Assembly: GCA_003024785.1 (NCBI GenBank)
Contig: PUQB01000037.1
Location: forward strand, 160,443 to 224,442
Direction of reading: 5' to 3'
DNA: 64,000 nt
From: Selaginella tamariscina
Lineage: Eukaryota; Streptophyta; Lycopodiopsida; Selaginellales; Selaginellaceae
Shown: in pieces, positions 28,373-41,000 of the stretch
How the letters are laid out: each line of letters begins with the position of its first letter
Position numbering within the stretch: the stretch's first letter is position 1
Made by a program: the position numbers and the translations under genes
Notes under the pieces: model-generated
The model's input: only the letters and a program-made list of their open reading frames with translations
Told to the model about the DNA's origin: nothing
Databases searched by the model: none

Positions 28373-28970
28373 TCTTAAGATATTATTTTGTATATTTTAT
28401 GTTTTTTAATTACCTTCATAATTAAATCTAAACAAATCAGTTAAAACTATACCTTTAGTATACTGATTGTCCATTAAATTAATTTAATTTTCTGTAGATT
28501 TAAATAATTTTAACGAATTTTAATTTAAAATAAGATTTAGGGCTTCATCATTCATGCTCTATTAAGACATTCTATTTCTTTTCATAATTAAAAGTTTCCA
28601 CAAAGTTTCTTAATCAAAAGTTAAGACTTTAATAAAAGCTAACCAACATTTCTAATCACAATTTAAGAATATATTAAACATTTTTAAACAAAATTAAACG
28701 TCTTAAAACCTTTATTTTAAAAAATATGTATTAAAGATAAGTTTTCGAACATAATCACTAAACCTTTTAAACTATTAAACAAAATCTAAGAATCTGTTCT
28801 AAACAAAATGCGTTTAAGTTTTTTTAAATCCTAACGCAAATTTAACATTTAAACATTTAACTTTTTTCTAAACAAACTTTAAAAATCTAAACAAAGTTGA
28901 TCCATCCACTTTTAATTAAAAATCAGCATAAATACTACTTATTGGAGTTGTTTTTAGGGGTGACGCCTTA

Positions 28971-29002
<32 letters not shown>

Positions 29003-29786
29003 GACATTTAATAGTTTTTACTAGCCCGTCGTTAAATTTAGAGCAACAAACACTCGCATATGCAAATACATACACACAAAAAATACGTAAAATTAATTAG
29101 TTATTTATACGATATCAAACTAATATTATATAAACCCTCCTCGCCATCTAGATAATCATTTTTGGAACAAAATTAGGGTTTTTATTTTATTTATATTTAT
29201 TTTTTTATATACATACGTCTTATGTATATGTGTTTATATATTCTCTTTCTCCATGTATGTAAAGATTTGTCACAATGAATTGTCACTCAAATGTTAAGAT
29301 ACACATCATATTGATGGTACGTGTCTTTAAAGAATAATCTGCATTTGCACGAGAGAGAGAGTTTTATATACAGGTCACTTTGAAGAGTTAACTTCATTAT
29401 ATATGTGTGTGTGTGTATAAATATAGAAATATAATTAGTTTACACACGTTAAACTATGTTATTTTGTGATTTTTTAAAAAATCCAGACCTTCATTTTGTA
29501 ACTTTTTAAGTAAATTATTCTATATAGTGATAAAACTATTTTAAAAATAGATTGTTTTTTTTACAAATTGCGAAGTAAGCCACAAGAAGATTTGAATATT
29601 TGATAAAACATTCATATAATAAATAATAATTTTTTATATATATATGCAGATGTGCAGATACATGTGTGCATTTTAAATGAATATTAATGGTATGATAAAA
29701 CAATACCTACCATTATGAATAGTGTATAAAAGATATAACAATAATTCTTCTAATGGTATATACTCCATGCTCTGAAATTGCACTAG
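28373..29786 (-). repeat. 3' flank of LRR copy 2, duplicated at 44205-45385
   Basis: Block after block matches 44205-45385 in the same orientation: CTCTTAAGATATTATTTTGT, TCATGCTCTATTAAGACATT, AGTTTCCACAAAGTTTCTTA, TTTTTACTAGCCCGTCGTTA, ATACACATCATATTGATGGT. Similarity is high but with many small gaps. No gene seen inside; an (AC)n tract lies at 28973-28995. Confidence 0.85.
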
Positions 29787-31226
29787 TTAAACGACCATCT
29801 CGTGCAGGGTACAACCATTAAACCCAATTAAACGCCCCGGAGTGCTTGACCTCTTATATGTTACCAGCCTCTTAATCTTCCCCATTATGCTCTGGGGTCT
29901 TTCGCCAGGACACGTGGCATGTTTCTGTCTATTGAGACTGCACACACGCGCTGCAGTGTCTAAACTTGTTGTCTGCGCCCGTGTATGGTGCTCGAACACT
30001 ATGGCCATGTAGTTCTGGTGGATGCGGACTCTGCAGATATTCTCTTTGCATGTCAACGTCCGGGTCATTGTTCTACAAGTACCGTAACACATGGACTTTC
30101 TTCTTACATCAGCAGTGTAAACACCACCGACACTGAGAAGCCAATGAAATAGCCCATTGTGAAGGTGTCTCGTGACACGTCTCCGTTCCACCATTTTTAA
30201 AAATTGTTCTCTCCTTACAAGAATTTTAGGCTGGTTGCTCAGCTGGGCATCTCCATTGGACACTCTAGTAGCAATGGATTCTCACACAATCCGGGTTACC
30301 CTCAAACACTCAATCATAGTTAAATGTTTAAAACTGACTACAGTATGGAATTTTTCTTTAGAGGTTATTGAACAACAAGTTAAAGTATGCTAGTCAATGA
30401 TATTTGTAAGTGAAGAAGAAATAAAACCTGTTAAGTGATTTTGAGAGATGTCAGTTGTTTTAACCATGTACCTTACTGAGACTCTTACCAAATACATTAA
30501 CGTGTGCCAGACTGAGATAGTGAAGGCCAACAAGGTCCCTCAGATCTCACCACTCACAAAATTCAAGAACAAATTCATTAAAGTTGTTGTTCGTGACACA
30601 TACTTATATTCAAAATAAAAACCTTTAATCCTCGTGAGCATGGCATCTTCATTTGTACTACTATCGGATATCATTTTAAATCCCTCCATGTAACTAAGCG
30701 TCAATGGCATCTCCCCCTTCAGTTTGTTACTGGAAAGGTCCTGTATCGTGTCAAGTTCCACAGCCAATCTAACAAAGTGCCATGGAACCGATTGCCACCC
30801 AGACTTAGCACTCTCAGCCTTGGGTGTGCATGTGAAGCTGTTTCGTTTTGCGTCGACTAATTGTATCTGTTTCGATGACAAGAATGAGAATTCTCCTTTA
30901 AAAGTGTTCATTTAATATGTTTTCTGACAACTCTAATTGCTGCAAGTTACTCCAGTTGCCAATCGAAGGAATTCCACCTTGCAATAGATTTTTTTGAAGG
31001 TCCAATTGCTTAAGCTTTTGGAGATTTGTCAAACTCCATGGTATCATCCCGCTTAAGCGGTTCCTGTGCAAGAAAATTACTTCCAGACTCGAGAGCTCAC
31101 CTAAAAGACGAGGGACAGGCCCGGTAAACTTGTTGTCATGAGCAGAGAATTTAATCATTTGTTGCCAGTTCACCAAGTTCTTCAGACAATGAATTTGTAT
31201 CAACAGAGAACTCCACCAAGTTTTCT
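29787..31226 (-). pseudogene. LRR receptor-like protein, 5'-truncated copy 2
   Basis: Reading from 31226 downward, the minus strand encodes the C-terminal half of the LRR ectodomain seen at 33.0-34.3 kb: KFTGPVPRLLGELSSLEV, HRNRLSGMIPWSLTNL, SSKQIQLVDAKRNSFT and a FEYKYVSRTTTLM block. A transmembrane segment MGYFIGFSVSVVFTLLM follows near 30105-30160, with a GTAAGA donor-like site directly after it. Beyond this a stretch shared with copy 3 continues to about 29790. The signal peptide, cap and first LRRs are absent, and several frame shifts and deletions are visible. It is a dead relative lying head-on to the LRR gene starting at 31513. Confidence 0.8.
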
Positions 31227-31332
31227 TCTAATGTATGGATGCATATGGTGTACATGGTATTGAGACGTCACCATCCATATATCATTATGCATGTGTACTA
31301 CATACAGTATATACACATGCATACACAGTATC

Positions 31333-31512
31333 AATTTATGATACTAGACGCAGCTAGTCAAAGTCTTCTTGAAGGTCCATGGTCTTCCTAGTCGGCATGG
31401 CACAACATTTTTGAAGGTGCCTAATGCGTGTTCACATATAACACGAGGATTCCAAGCCACATATTTCCATATAAATTTAGATAATGCCATTTTGGAGCTC
31501 ATGTATACAAAA
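31333..31512 (+). promoter_or_regulatory. Conserved leader of the LRR gene
   Basis: This 180-bp stretch, in frame but upstream of the signal-peptide Met, is shared by all copies (27.96-28.37 kb plus, 47.6-47.87 kb minus). Its conservation suggests a transcribed 5' leader. An upstream ATG at 31369 is in frame with the ORF, but the Met at 31513 gives a proper signal peptide and is preferred. Confidence 0.5.
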
Positions 31513-34395
31513 ATGGATTATTCAGTTCTTATGTTAATGTTAATAATATCTACTGCAGCTCTTGCTCTGGACAATGATGAAGTGAATGCATTACTTGCTT
31601 TCAAGGAGGGCACGGTTAATCGTCATTTGCTTTCCACCTGGACTACTGAGAACACTCCCAATCTCTGCATCAGCTGGGAGGGAGTGACATGCAACAATGT
31701 CACTGGTCACGTCGAGAAGCTGAATTTGACTGGTCTGGAGCTGGGAGGGACTATCAGTCCGCGACTTGCGAATCTCAAATTCCTTGTCAGTCTCCAACTG
31801 AAGGACACCAGTCTTACCGGTGAGATACCTATTGCAATTGGCCAGATGAAGAATTTAGATCGGCTGCACCTGGGGAGTAATTTCCTGCACGGGCAAATTC
31901 CCAGCCAATTGGGAATGCTCCACAACCTGACTTATCTCGTTCTTCAGTTGAACAATATAAGTGGCACCATTCCACTGGAGCTGGGGAGATTGAAGAATCT
32001 AAAGGTTCTCAGTTTGGCTGCCAATGATATCATAGGCTGGATTCCTGCAAGTCTTGGTAAGCTAATAAATCTTGAATTTTTGGCCCTGAGCCAGAATCAC
32101 TTGGATGGCAAAGTCCCTCCAGAACTGGGGAAGATGAGAAACTTGGAGGTGCTTAGCTTATCCTTTAACAATCTTACTGGTTCTATCCCGAGAGAGCTGG
32201 GGAGATTGAAGAATCTAAAGGTTCTCAGTTTGGCTGCCAATGATATCATAGGCTGGATTCCTGCAAGTCTTGGTAAGCTAATAAATCTTGAATCCTTGGC
32301 CCTGAGCCAGAATCACTTGGATGGCAAAGTCCCTCCAGAACTGGGGAAGATGAGAAACTTGGAGGTGCTTAGCTTATCCTTTAACAATCTTACTGGTTCT
32401 ATCCCGAGAGAGCTGGGAGAGTTAAAGAGTCTTAAAAGATTTATCTCGGGTATAACTTGTTCAATGGTATTATTCCAGACACGCTCGGCAATTGCTCCTC
32501 CCTTGAGATGCTTTCTATGGGTAGTAATTCAAATCTCAGAGGACAAATACCAAGCTCAATTGGACAACTCAAGAACCTGCAGCACTTTTCGATATTTGGA
32601 ATAACCAGTCTTGAGGGCCAATCCCTCCTGAGATTGGCAACTGCACCAAACTCGAATGGTTTGATCTCAATGGAAAGTCTAATCTTGAGGGTCCATTTCC
32701 ACAATCACTTACTATGCTCCCGCTCCTCGCCACAATAGGTTTGGACTATCTCGACAATAAAGGTCTGCGCCTTCCAGATACAGTATGGAATATGAGCCAA
32801 TTGGAACACTCGCTATTGCTGGAACCAATACCACGGGATTTATGTTTCCAAACGTGGGTAACATGACAAAGCTTCAGTTTCTCAACCTGGGATCCAATTC
32901 TTTGGAAGGCCCATTCCAACTGATTTAGGTAAGTGCAAGCTACTGACGAATCTCTATCTCGATAACAACCAGTCACTGGGACATTCCCAGAGTCTCTCAC
33001 TAAATTAGAAAACTTGGTGGACTTCTCTGTTGATACAAATTCATTGTCTGGAGAACTTCCTCAAACGGTGGCCAACTGGCAACAAATCATAAATTCTCTG
33101 CTCATGACAACAAGTTTACCGGGCCGGTCCCTCGTCTTTTGGTGAGCTCTCGAGTCTGGAAGTACTTTTCTTGCACAGGAACCGCTTAAGCGGGACGATA
33201 CCATGGAGTTTGACAAATCTCCAAAAGCTTAAGCAATTGGACCTTCAGAAATCTATTGCAAGGTGGAATTCCTTCGGTGGCAACTGGAGTAACTTGCAGC
33301 AATTAGAGTTGTCGAAAAACATGCTAGACGGGCAGATTCCTAACGCACTCGGAGATCGTGTAAGAGCCTCACGACATTGGGGTGGAAGGAAACAAGCTAG
33401 TCGGAAAGCTTCCAAAGTCATTGGACAACTGCACAAACTTAGAACGATTAAAGGTGGGTAATAACTCTTTGAAGGAAGATTGAGATGGACATGACTAAGC
33501 TGTCAAACCTCCTTGTCTTGTCCATAGCACTCAACAGTTTTCAAGGAGAATTCCCACTATTGTCATCAAAACAGATACAATTGATCGATGCAAAAGGAAA
33601 CAGCTTCACAGGTACACTCCCAACATTTCTGAAAGGACTTCAAGGGTTGAGAGTGCTAAGTCTAGGTGGCAATCGGTTCCATGGCACTTTGCCAGATTGG
33701 CTGTGGAATTTGACACAACTCCAGATACTTGACCTTTCTGGTAACAAACTCAAGGGGAGATGCCATCGACGCTTAGTCACTTGGAGGGATTTAAAATGGT
33801 ATCCGGCAGCAGCAGTAGGGATGCCCTATATCAGGACATATTCATGAGGATTAAAGGTCGTTTTTTCGAATACAAGTATGTGTTGCGAACAACAACTTTG
33901 ATGGATTTGTCTTTGAATCTTGTAAGTGGTGAGATCCCAACGACTTTGGGAGACCTTATTGGCCTTCGATATCTCAATTTGGCACACACCAATATATTTA
34001 GTAAGATTCCAGATAGTCTCGGTAAGCTCACACAATTAGAGCAGCTGGACCTTTCCCAGAATCACTTGACAGGTTTTATTCCTTCTTCACTTGCAAATAT
34101 GCATTCCCTAGCATACCTTAACCTATCGTTCAATAACCTCCAAGGAAAAATTCCATACCATAATCAATTTTGGACATTCAATGATGGTTGGGTGTTTGAG
34201 GGCAACCCCGGGTTGTGGGGGGATCCATTGCCACGAGAGTGCCCAAGGGACTCCAAGGCTGAGCAACCAACCAAAACTCTTGCAAGGGAAGAATAATTCT
34301 CAAGATGGTGAAACAGAGGCGTGTCACCGTACGCCTTTGCAATGGGCTGTTTCATTAGCTTCTCGGTGTGGGTGGTGTTTATATTGCTAATGTAG
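31513..34395 (+). pseudogene. LRR receptor-like protein gene, frame-disrupted
   Basis: From Met at 31513: signal peptide (MDYSVLMLMLIISTAALAL), LRRNT cap with ALLAFKEG and a Cys pair around WEGVTC, then about 25 plant-type LRRs (LxxLxLSxNxLxGxIPxxLG). Then comes an island-like [13 protein letters not shown] region, four more LRRs, the terminal [16 protein letters not shown] motif and a transmembrane segment MGCFISFSVWVVFILLM ending at a stop at 34393-34395. No kinase follows, so the type is receptor-like protein: a cell-surface sensor that normally needs a partner kinase. The frame changes near 32440, 32610, several times between 32740 and 33480, near 33760, and before the membrane segment (in-frame stop at 34294-34296). 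It could be a pseudogene or a gene with consensus indels. Confidence 0.75.
31978..32411 (+). repeat. 216-bp in-frame tandem duplication of three LRRs
   Basis: The units starting at about 31978 and 32194 are identical except for two adjacent bases (GAATTTTTG versus GAATCCTTG, a Phe to Ser change). Each encodes exactly 72 residues, three 24-residue LRRs. The near-identity means a very recent unequal exchange, or an assembly duplication. Confidence 0.95.
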
Positions 34396-36266
34396 CTTAA
34401 GGAATATTTTATTCTAATGAATAAGTCACAAGTCAAAAGGTGGAGTTGTGTACACAATGATTTCAAAACATAAGACTAGACAATATGATTCTAGATCGGA
34501 AGATCAGTAACATGTGTGTGCAATAACGTAGGGCAAGGACTATCGAACTTATTTATGTGCAATATTTACTATATTAACTTATAAGTTAGAGGTCTACCAC
34601 GGCACGTTCTCGACATCAAGTTCTTGTTCCCATACACAAAAGAGCTATGACGCACGCACACACTTTTTAGGGTGCCATACTTTGAAGAAATGTAAGTGCA
34701 CGCACGTAATATATATGTATATATATAAACTATATTGGCAATGGGAATCAGAGTTTCCAAAGGTTCAATGGCACAATAATATTGTTTAGAAAGAGATATG
34801 TAAAGGCACACTTTTGTATATTTAGACCTTTATTTATGTTTATATAATATTTATTATTATTTTATTACATTCAATGTTCATGGAACTTGCAAAATCTAAA
34901 AATCAAACAATTTAATGATGATTAAAACCAATTTTATTACTTCAATAGCATTTAAGAATGTGATATCTAAAGAATTCCTTTTTATCCTTTTTTAATATAT
35001 AAACACTTTTATAATGTATGGATACCATAATATATAGGGTGACTTTTATGTATGAATACTATAATATATGGGGTGACTTTTGCTGGATCTTATTAAAAAA
35101 CTTTTTTAATTAAATAGTGATGTCATCTACAATTTCTTTCATATTGACATTCAAAACATGATATATTGTTAGGTTTTACTTTGTTACTTGAAAATGCATC
35201 CATGTCATATACACTCATGATTTAAAAATTGTCTCTTCTTTAAATTTTAATATAATTGTAATTCTTTTTTACAGCATCAAACATGGCATTTCTAATATTC
35301 ATTTTGAATTCTTGTCCTCGATCATTGTCCATTAACATGAGTCAGGCAAGAATTATCCACTTCTTGAGCCCCAAATTCATGTTCTTTGCCTTCGACCACT
35401 AGACTCTTGGTCATATTTTTTTATAAATAGAGGCCCATTCAACTTTTCATTGATTATTGAAAATTGTTGTTATTAAATGGTTATGCACATTCTGTTTGAT
35501 TTTGTTAATTATAGCTATACTTGTTTTTCCTTCCCTCCTAGCCATGTTGATCTTCTCCATTTCCTTTATTTTATAATTGTGCTGCTAGAAATAGAACTAA
35601 ATAAATATAAATATCATCCTTGCCACCAAGGATAAAATCCTAGTTGTCCTTGGCTCTAAGGATGATTGTCAAATAAATTAAGATATCAAAAATTATAAAA
35701 TATATAATCAATGACTTACACCAAAACATATGATTGTGTGGGTTGCTTTCGATAGGGACTCAACAACTTCAACCCCACTCTCAATTTTTGTGTTAATAAG
35801 TCTTCTTCAGAAAGCCTCTTGATATAATATTTATAATTTTTAAATTTGATGCACTAGTGCAAACCATATAGTCGTTGTGGTAGCTTCATTTCATATGAGC
35901 CAAGGCGAGCTTTGCACATTCACATGCATGCATCACAACCATTGGGTTAGTGAAAGCATTGTTTCACTTATTTATTGTCATTAAGGTTTAGGTGAGTGTC
36001 ACTTTCTCGGAATTGTCCTGGATTTATATTAGTGTCACATTAACACAAATGTGATATTATTTACTATTATGAAAGGGTTCCTCCTTTATTATATTAAGCA
36101 ATTGAAGCCGATCATTACCATCCCACACGTTGAACATCATCCCGTTTAGGAAGGTAAGTTTGAGACTGGCATGGCACTCATTCCAGAAGTTCTTGCATCC
36201 CTTTTAGAATGGATTCTCAAAAATCTTTGTTTCCTCCTCTTCTATCAAACCGGCCCAATGAACACA
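34396..36266. other. AT-rich intergenic DNA
   Basis: No gene recognised. A small direct repeat (TGTATGxATACxATAATATATxGGGTGACTTTT) lies at about 35015-35082. Scattered sequence near 35270-35560 could be decayed coding DNA, but no motif is clear. Confidence 0.5.
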
Positions 36267-36770
36267 TTGAAAGTGTGTGAGGTGTTAATGTAATTGTATT
36301 TATGAAAAAAAATTCATGATGTTCTCAAGGTTTTTAAATAACACACGTACACATTCAATCTTCTTCAATAGTATTACAGGCATGTAAGGTACTATTGTTA
36401 TGGCCCATATATAAATATAATTATAATGTTTATAAGGCAAAATATTTCCCAAAAGTTTAAGAGATAAATCTAATACAAATCTAGAGTGGCAAAGCCTTTC
36501 TGGAGAGCATTATATGGAGACCTTTATCAAATTGGCACACATTGAAAGTATAAGGTGTTAATGTAATCGTGTTCATGAAAAAATTCATGATGTTCTCGAG
36601 GTTCTAAGATAGCATAGCACGTACATGTTCATTCTTCTTCAATAATATTACAGGCATGTAGGGTATTGTTATGGCATGTATATTAATATATTTATAGGGC
36701 AAAATATTCCCCCAAAGTTTAAGAGATAACCTAATACAAATCTAGAGTGGAGAATCCTTCTTGGAGTGGA
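36267..36770. repeat. Tandem duplication of a unit of about 270 bp
   Basis: 36267-36530 and 36541-36770 share GAAAGTxTxxGGTGTTAATG, ATTCATGATGTTCTC, TTCTTCAATAxTATTACAGG and TAATACAAATCTAGAGTGG in order, with roughly 80-85% identity by eye. The unit sits upstream of the copia fossil and may be part of its LTR or an older repeat. Confidence 0.75.
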
Positions 36771-38097
36771 GACTAAAGATACCATATAGAGTATTTATAT
36801 GCCAAAGTTTTGTACAAATAACTGGATGAGAGCGATAATTACACCCCTAGTCTCTATGTTGAGTGTGCCCTATACATGGATGGTGTTCAGTTTGGTATTC
36901 CCTATTTTCTATATATACTTGCACTATATATATACACACATATATTCATGAATGCATATGTGAGTCTTATTGTTTGAGTTGAAATTGTTGCAGTCCAAAC
37001 TGTGAAAAGTCTTATAAATTGAATGAAAAGATCATTGTAAGAGCCAAGTATTGTGACTTTCCTTGTTGATCTTTGTACCTTTATACATCATGTTGCATTT
37101 CAAGTATTATATTTACACACGTTTGTGCGTTTTTAGGTTTTGGTCGCTTCAACTTTGAATATTTGTGGGTACCTCTATGTGTGTGTGTGTGGACAAGTAT
37201 CTATTGACTTGTGTTCATTGATATCTCATATATATGCTATATATTTCTTTATATGTTGTTAATGTTCTATAGGAGCTAGTAGTGTAGTCACCTATGTCTA
37301 AGAATCGGTTTCTGATGGTTTATGATCTAGAACTTGGTCAAGAGAATCCCTATGGAAGAAGAAACTTAAGAGGCTCAAGCGTGACAAGAGGCGTGATTAA
37401 TCATGATCGCCCAACCAAAGAACAACTTGAGTACATCTCTCTTCTCTCTCACACACATAGACTAACCTCTCCATGAGTGATAGGAAGCTGAAAACTATCC
37501 TTCAGTAAGGAACTTGGGAAGTGAAGAGAGGCAACTTCTATGCAATAGAGAGCCCTCATAGAATTCTTTATATGCTTCAATTGAATCAATTCTTAGATAT
37601 GTATATTCACTATAGATACAATTCTCTCTGCTTGTGTGTGCTTATTCATATATATCTAAATGCTATGTATTTTTATATAAATCCAAGCTATCTTTAAACA
37701 TGATGCAGACAGGGGAGTGGAAATCAAGATGATGCAGACATGGGAGTGGAAATCAATAGACATAGGAGATGCACTCGAGCTTCTTTCACTAGACTGAGTA
37801 GGTATGTGCACACAATTGACGGGTTAGAGAAGACATGGGATGAGGAGCTCCGATGGTACCTTCTTCAGCTCATCTAGGTTGTGCATCATGAAAGGGCAGA
37901 AAACTCAAGGCTAGTAAACTTCTTGGTGGAGAGGGCAACTCGGAACTCCAGCCTAGAAAATTTCTTTTAGTGATACCTTATAGTGGAGTTGAGCAACATG
38001 TACAATGTTTTTGTGTTGCGGGATACCTTGCCACTCACTATTTAGGTCACAGTGGTAAGGGCTTCTGTTTGTGTGGCTACTAACATGGCACTGTTTT
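36771..38097 (+). mobile_element. Probable LTR region upstream of the copia fossil
   Basis: It directly precedes a primer binding site (TGGTATTAGAGC, 38104-38115) of the initiator-tRNA type. No 5' LTR boundary or matching 3' LTR was found. A 29-bp unit (TGATGCAGACAxGGGAGTGG then AAATCAA) is tandemly doubled at about 37701-37757. A 60-codon ORF at 37294-37476 has no recognisable domain. Confidence 0.4.
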
Positions 38098-41000
38098 GTG
38101 TCATGGTATTAGAGCTTAAGTAGCACCATGGAAGGAAAGTTGTTCATTTGGGAATTTGATGGGGAAGGTTTTAAAGGATTCAAGATGCATCTTGAATCTT
38201 ACCTCATGTTTCACAACTTGCTAAGTGTTATAAATGGGACATAGCTATTGACTTCCCTAACTAAAGTTCATGATTGGACCTTTAAAGATTCCAAGGCAAG
38301 GGGGAGCATTGCTATGTGTTTGTCCTCCAACGTCCTTTAGAAGTGGCTTGTAGACACGTATGGTACCAAAAGTGAAATGGACATTTTTAATATCCATTCC
38401 TAGATGGACTCTTTGGAGCTAGAGGAAAATGGCAACATCTAGACCCACATGGCCAAGCTCCATGGCTTCTTCACCCAATTTGTAGCTGATGGAGCTATGC
38501 ATGCCCTCATTGATGAGTAGCAAAGGCTACGACTCTAGAGATCCTTGCCATGTAGCTGGAAGAATGCAATTGAGAGTGTGCTCCTCCAACCAGGGATGTC
38601 TTGGGTGGATGTTGTGAGGAGTCCTCTCAGCATTGAGGCTATCTGAAGCGAGTGTGGAAATGCCACATACAATGTATGCTTTGAAGGCTACTAGTGATGC
38701 CAAAGTGACAAAATCGCATGCAGCAGCAAATGCCTAGAAAGGGCAAGGCTTTGGGGCATTTGGATGTGCTAAGCCCATTCTTGCCAAGAATTAGTGTGCA
38801 CACTGACTTGAGATGGGACATTGGGCTTGAGATTGCACTACTTTGAAGCCTGTTAAGCACCCAACTATTGCTGCAAAAGCTAACTTGCTCAAGAGCAACA
38901 GAGTTGGCATGGCGAATGGCACTAACAAGGAGCTCTACAATGTGGAGGCAACTATGACACCGAGTAGGTGGCTTCTAAACTTTGGTTGTACTAATCTTAT
39001 GGGTAATAAGAAGAATCTCTTTGAGTGTTACCAACTGAGCAATAGTAAACGTAGTGTCCAGGTGTTGGTCAATTCCGACTCTCACTTGATCATGGAAGGA
39101 CAATGGCGTTTGATGGTGTCATGCATGTCTTCACCTACAACAAAACTTAATGTTTGTTGCCAAGATATGCGATCAAAATGCAGTGGTCATCTTTGATGCA
39201 AAGGGAGTCTCCTTGGTCGACTCTAGTGACTTTTCTATCACTGGTGCTTTGTGGGCAATGCATAGGGGACTTGTATGAGATTATTGTTGCCGATCCAGTT
39301 CATGCCTTCCAGACCACTAAGGCTGATAATCATGCCAAGCTTTGGCACAAAAGGCATAGTCACATGAATTATCTGTCTCTTCAGTAGATGAAATCTCACA
39401 ACATTATGACTGGGTTGAATTTTGGATGTTTTCCATCCATGTTTTGTGAAGCTTGCGCTTTAGGCAAGTATCAACACAAGAATTCCCTTCTTGCAAGCAG
39501 CCTCTTGGACTTAGTCCATTTGGATCTTTGCAGCCCCATGGACATGCCCAAGCATGATGGTGCAAAGTATTTCATCACATTCATTAATGATTATAGCCAC
39601 CAAACATGCATCTATTTCTTTCTACGCAAGAGCAATGTCGTTATTGCTTTTCAAATGTACAAAGCCTACATTAAAAATCTTTTAGGACATAAGATCAAAG
39701 CCCTTTAGGTTGACGGAGGTGGTGAATACCTCAACAATGAGCTTTGAGGCATTTGTCATGATGCATGCATAAGGCTTCAAACTATGACTTGATACACCCC
39801 GCAACAAAATGGTGTTGTGAAGACAAAAAACCGCACTCTTCTTAATGTTGCTTGCGCTTTACTAACCAATGGACATTTGGACAAGACCTTTTGGCAATAG
39901 CGATGAATATCAAAAATCACCTCGCCATAGCTATCTTGAATGGTAAGACCTTAGAGGAGTTTTGGACTGGCTCCCCTCCCAATGTGTCTCACTTTTTGGT
40001 ATTTGGCTGTGTTGCATATGCACATATCCCTAATCAACTTTGGAAAAAAGCTTGATTCTAAAAGCAAGAAATTCATTCTTGTGGGAGATATGCACAAGAT
40101 GATGCTATTAGGAGAAAAGTTACAAATTATGAGATCCTACATCTCGCAAGGTGCTCATAAGCATTGATGTAGGAAGGTTATACACTTATTCAAGGGGCAT
40201 GTACAAAAAAACTCTTCTTGGTTTTGTGTCTTTGCTTATTCCCTCGCTACCTACCTACCTACTACTAAGTTTGCTACAAAATTCTGTACATCGGCCACGC
40301 CATCACGCCATGTGCTCATCCCTGCAAGTAGCCACATCATCTGCCATGTCCGTAGCCACGTCATCCTCCTTGCCACCATCCACATAGGCCTCACTTAATC
40401 CATGTCATCACATATACATCAACCACCATGTCATCATCATTTGTGCTTGCATCCTCGTCACTTCAAAGCCACAAGACATCTGAAAAGCTATAAATTATGA
40501 GATCCTACATCTTGCAAGGTGCTCATAAGCATTGATGTAACGAGGATGACTTTACCATGCACTTGACCACTCATGAAACCCCTCTTTCATCAATGTGGCT
40601 TGTCTTGTTCCCTTGGTACCATTACTAGGATGCAATTCGCCCTTGCCTCTGTTACTGGATCCCATTCAGGATATGCATCCAGAACCCCTTCCAAAGAATC
40701 TACAGCCTCTAAACCTGCTTGATCATGATGCCCCTCAAGTTGATGCTTGGCCTCAAACGCCTCCACCACCTCATCAATACCGTGGCCTGCATGATCTCTT
40801 GCCTATTTTTAAACATTCTTGGGAGCGCCGGTCCTCATTGAAAGTCCAAGAAAATGTAGAAATAGATGCTATGGAGCTTGATGACTTGTGTGGGCTTGTC
40901 AATGTTGGCATTCCCCAACTTATGATGAGGCAATCTCTAGGCTCAAAGCTCAATTCTAGATGGAAACTATTGAGGAGGAAGTTGCGTGCATTTGGGGTTT

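Noticed and set aside
30172-30393. Plus-strand small gene next to LRR copy 2
   Set aside because: It lies antisense to the LRR 3' end and has no independent support.
31369-31512. Upstream in-frame ATG as the LRR start
   Set aside because: It would bury the signal peptide 48 residues inside the protein; the same leader occurs without a coding body elsewhere.
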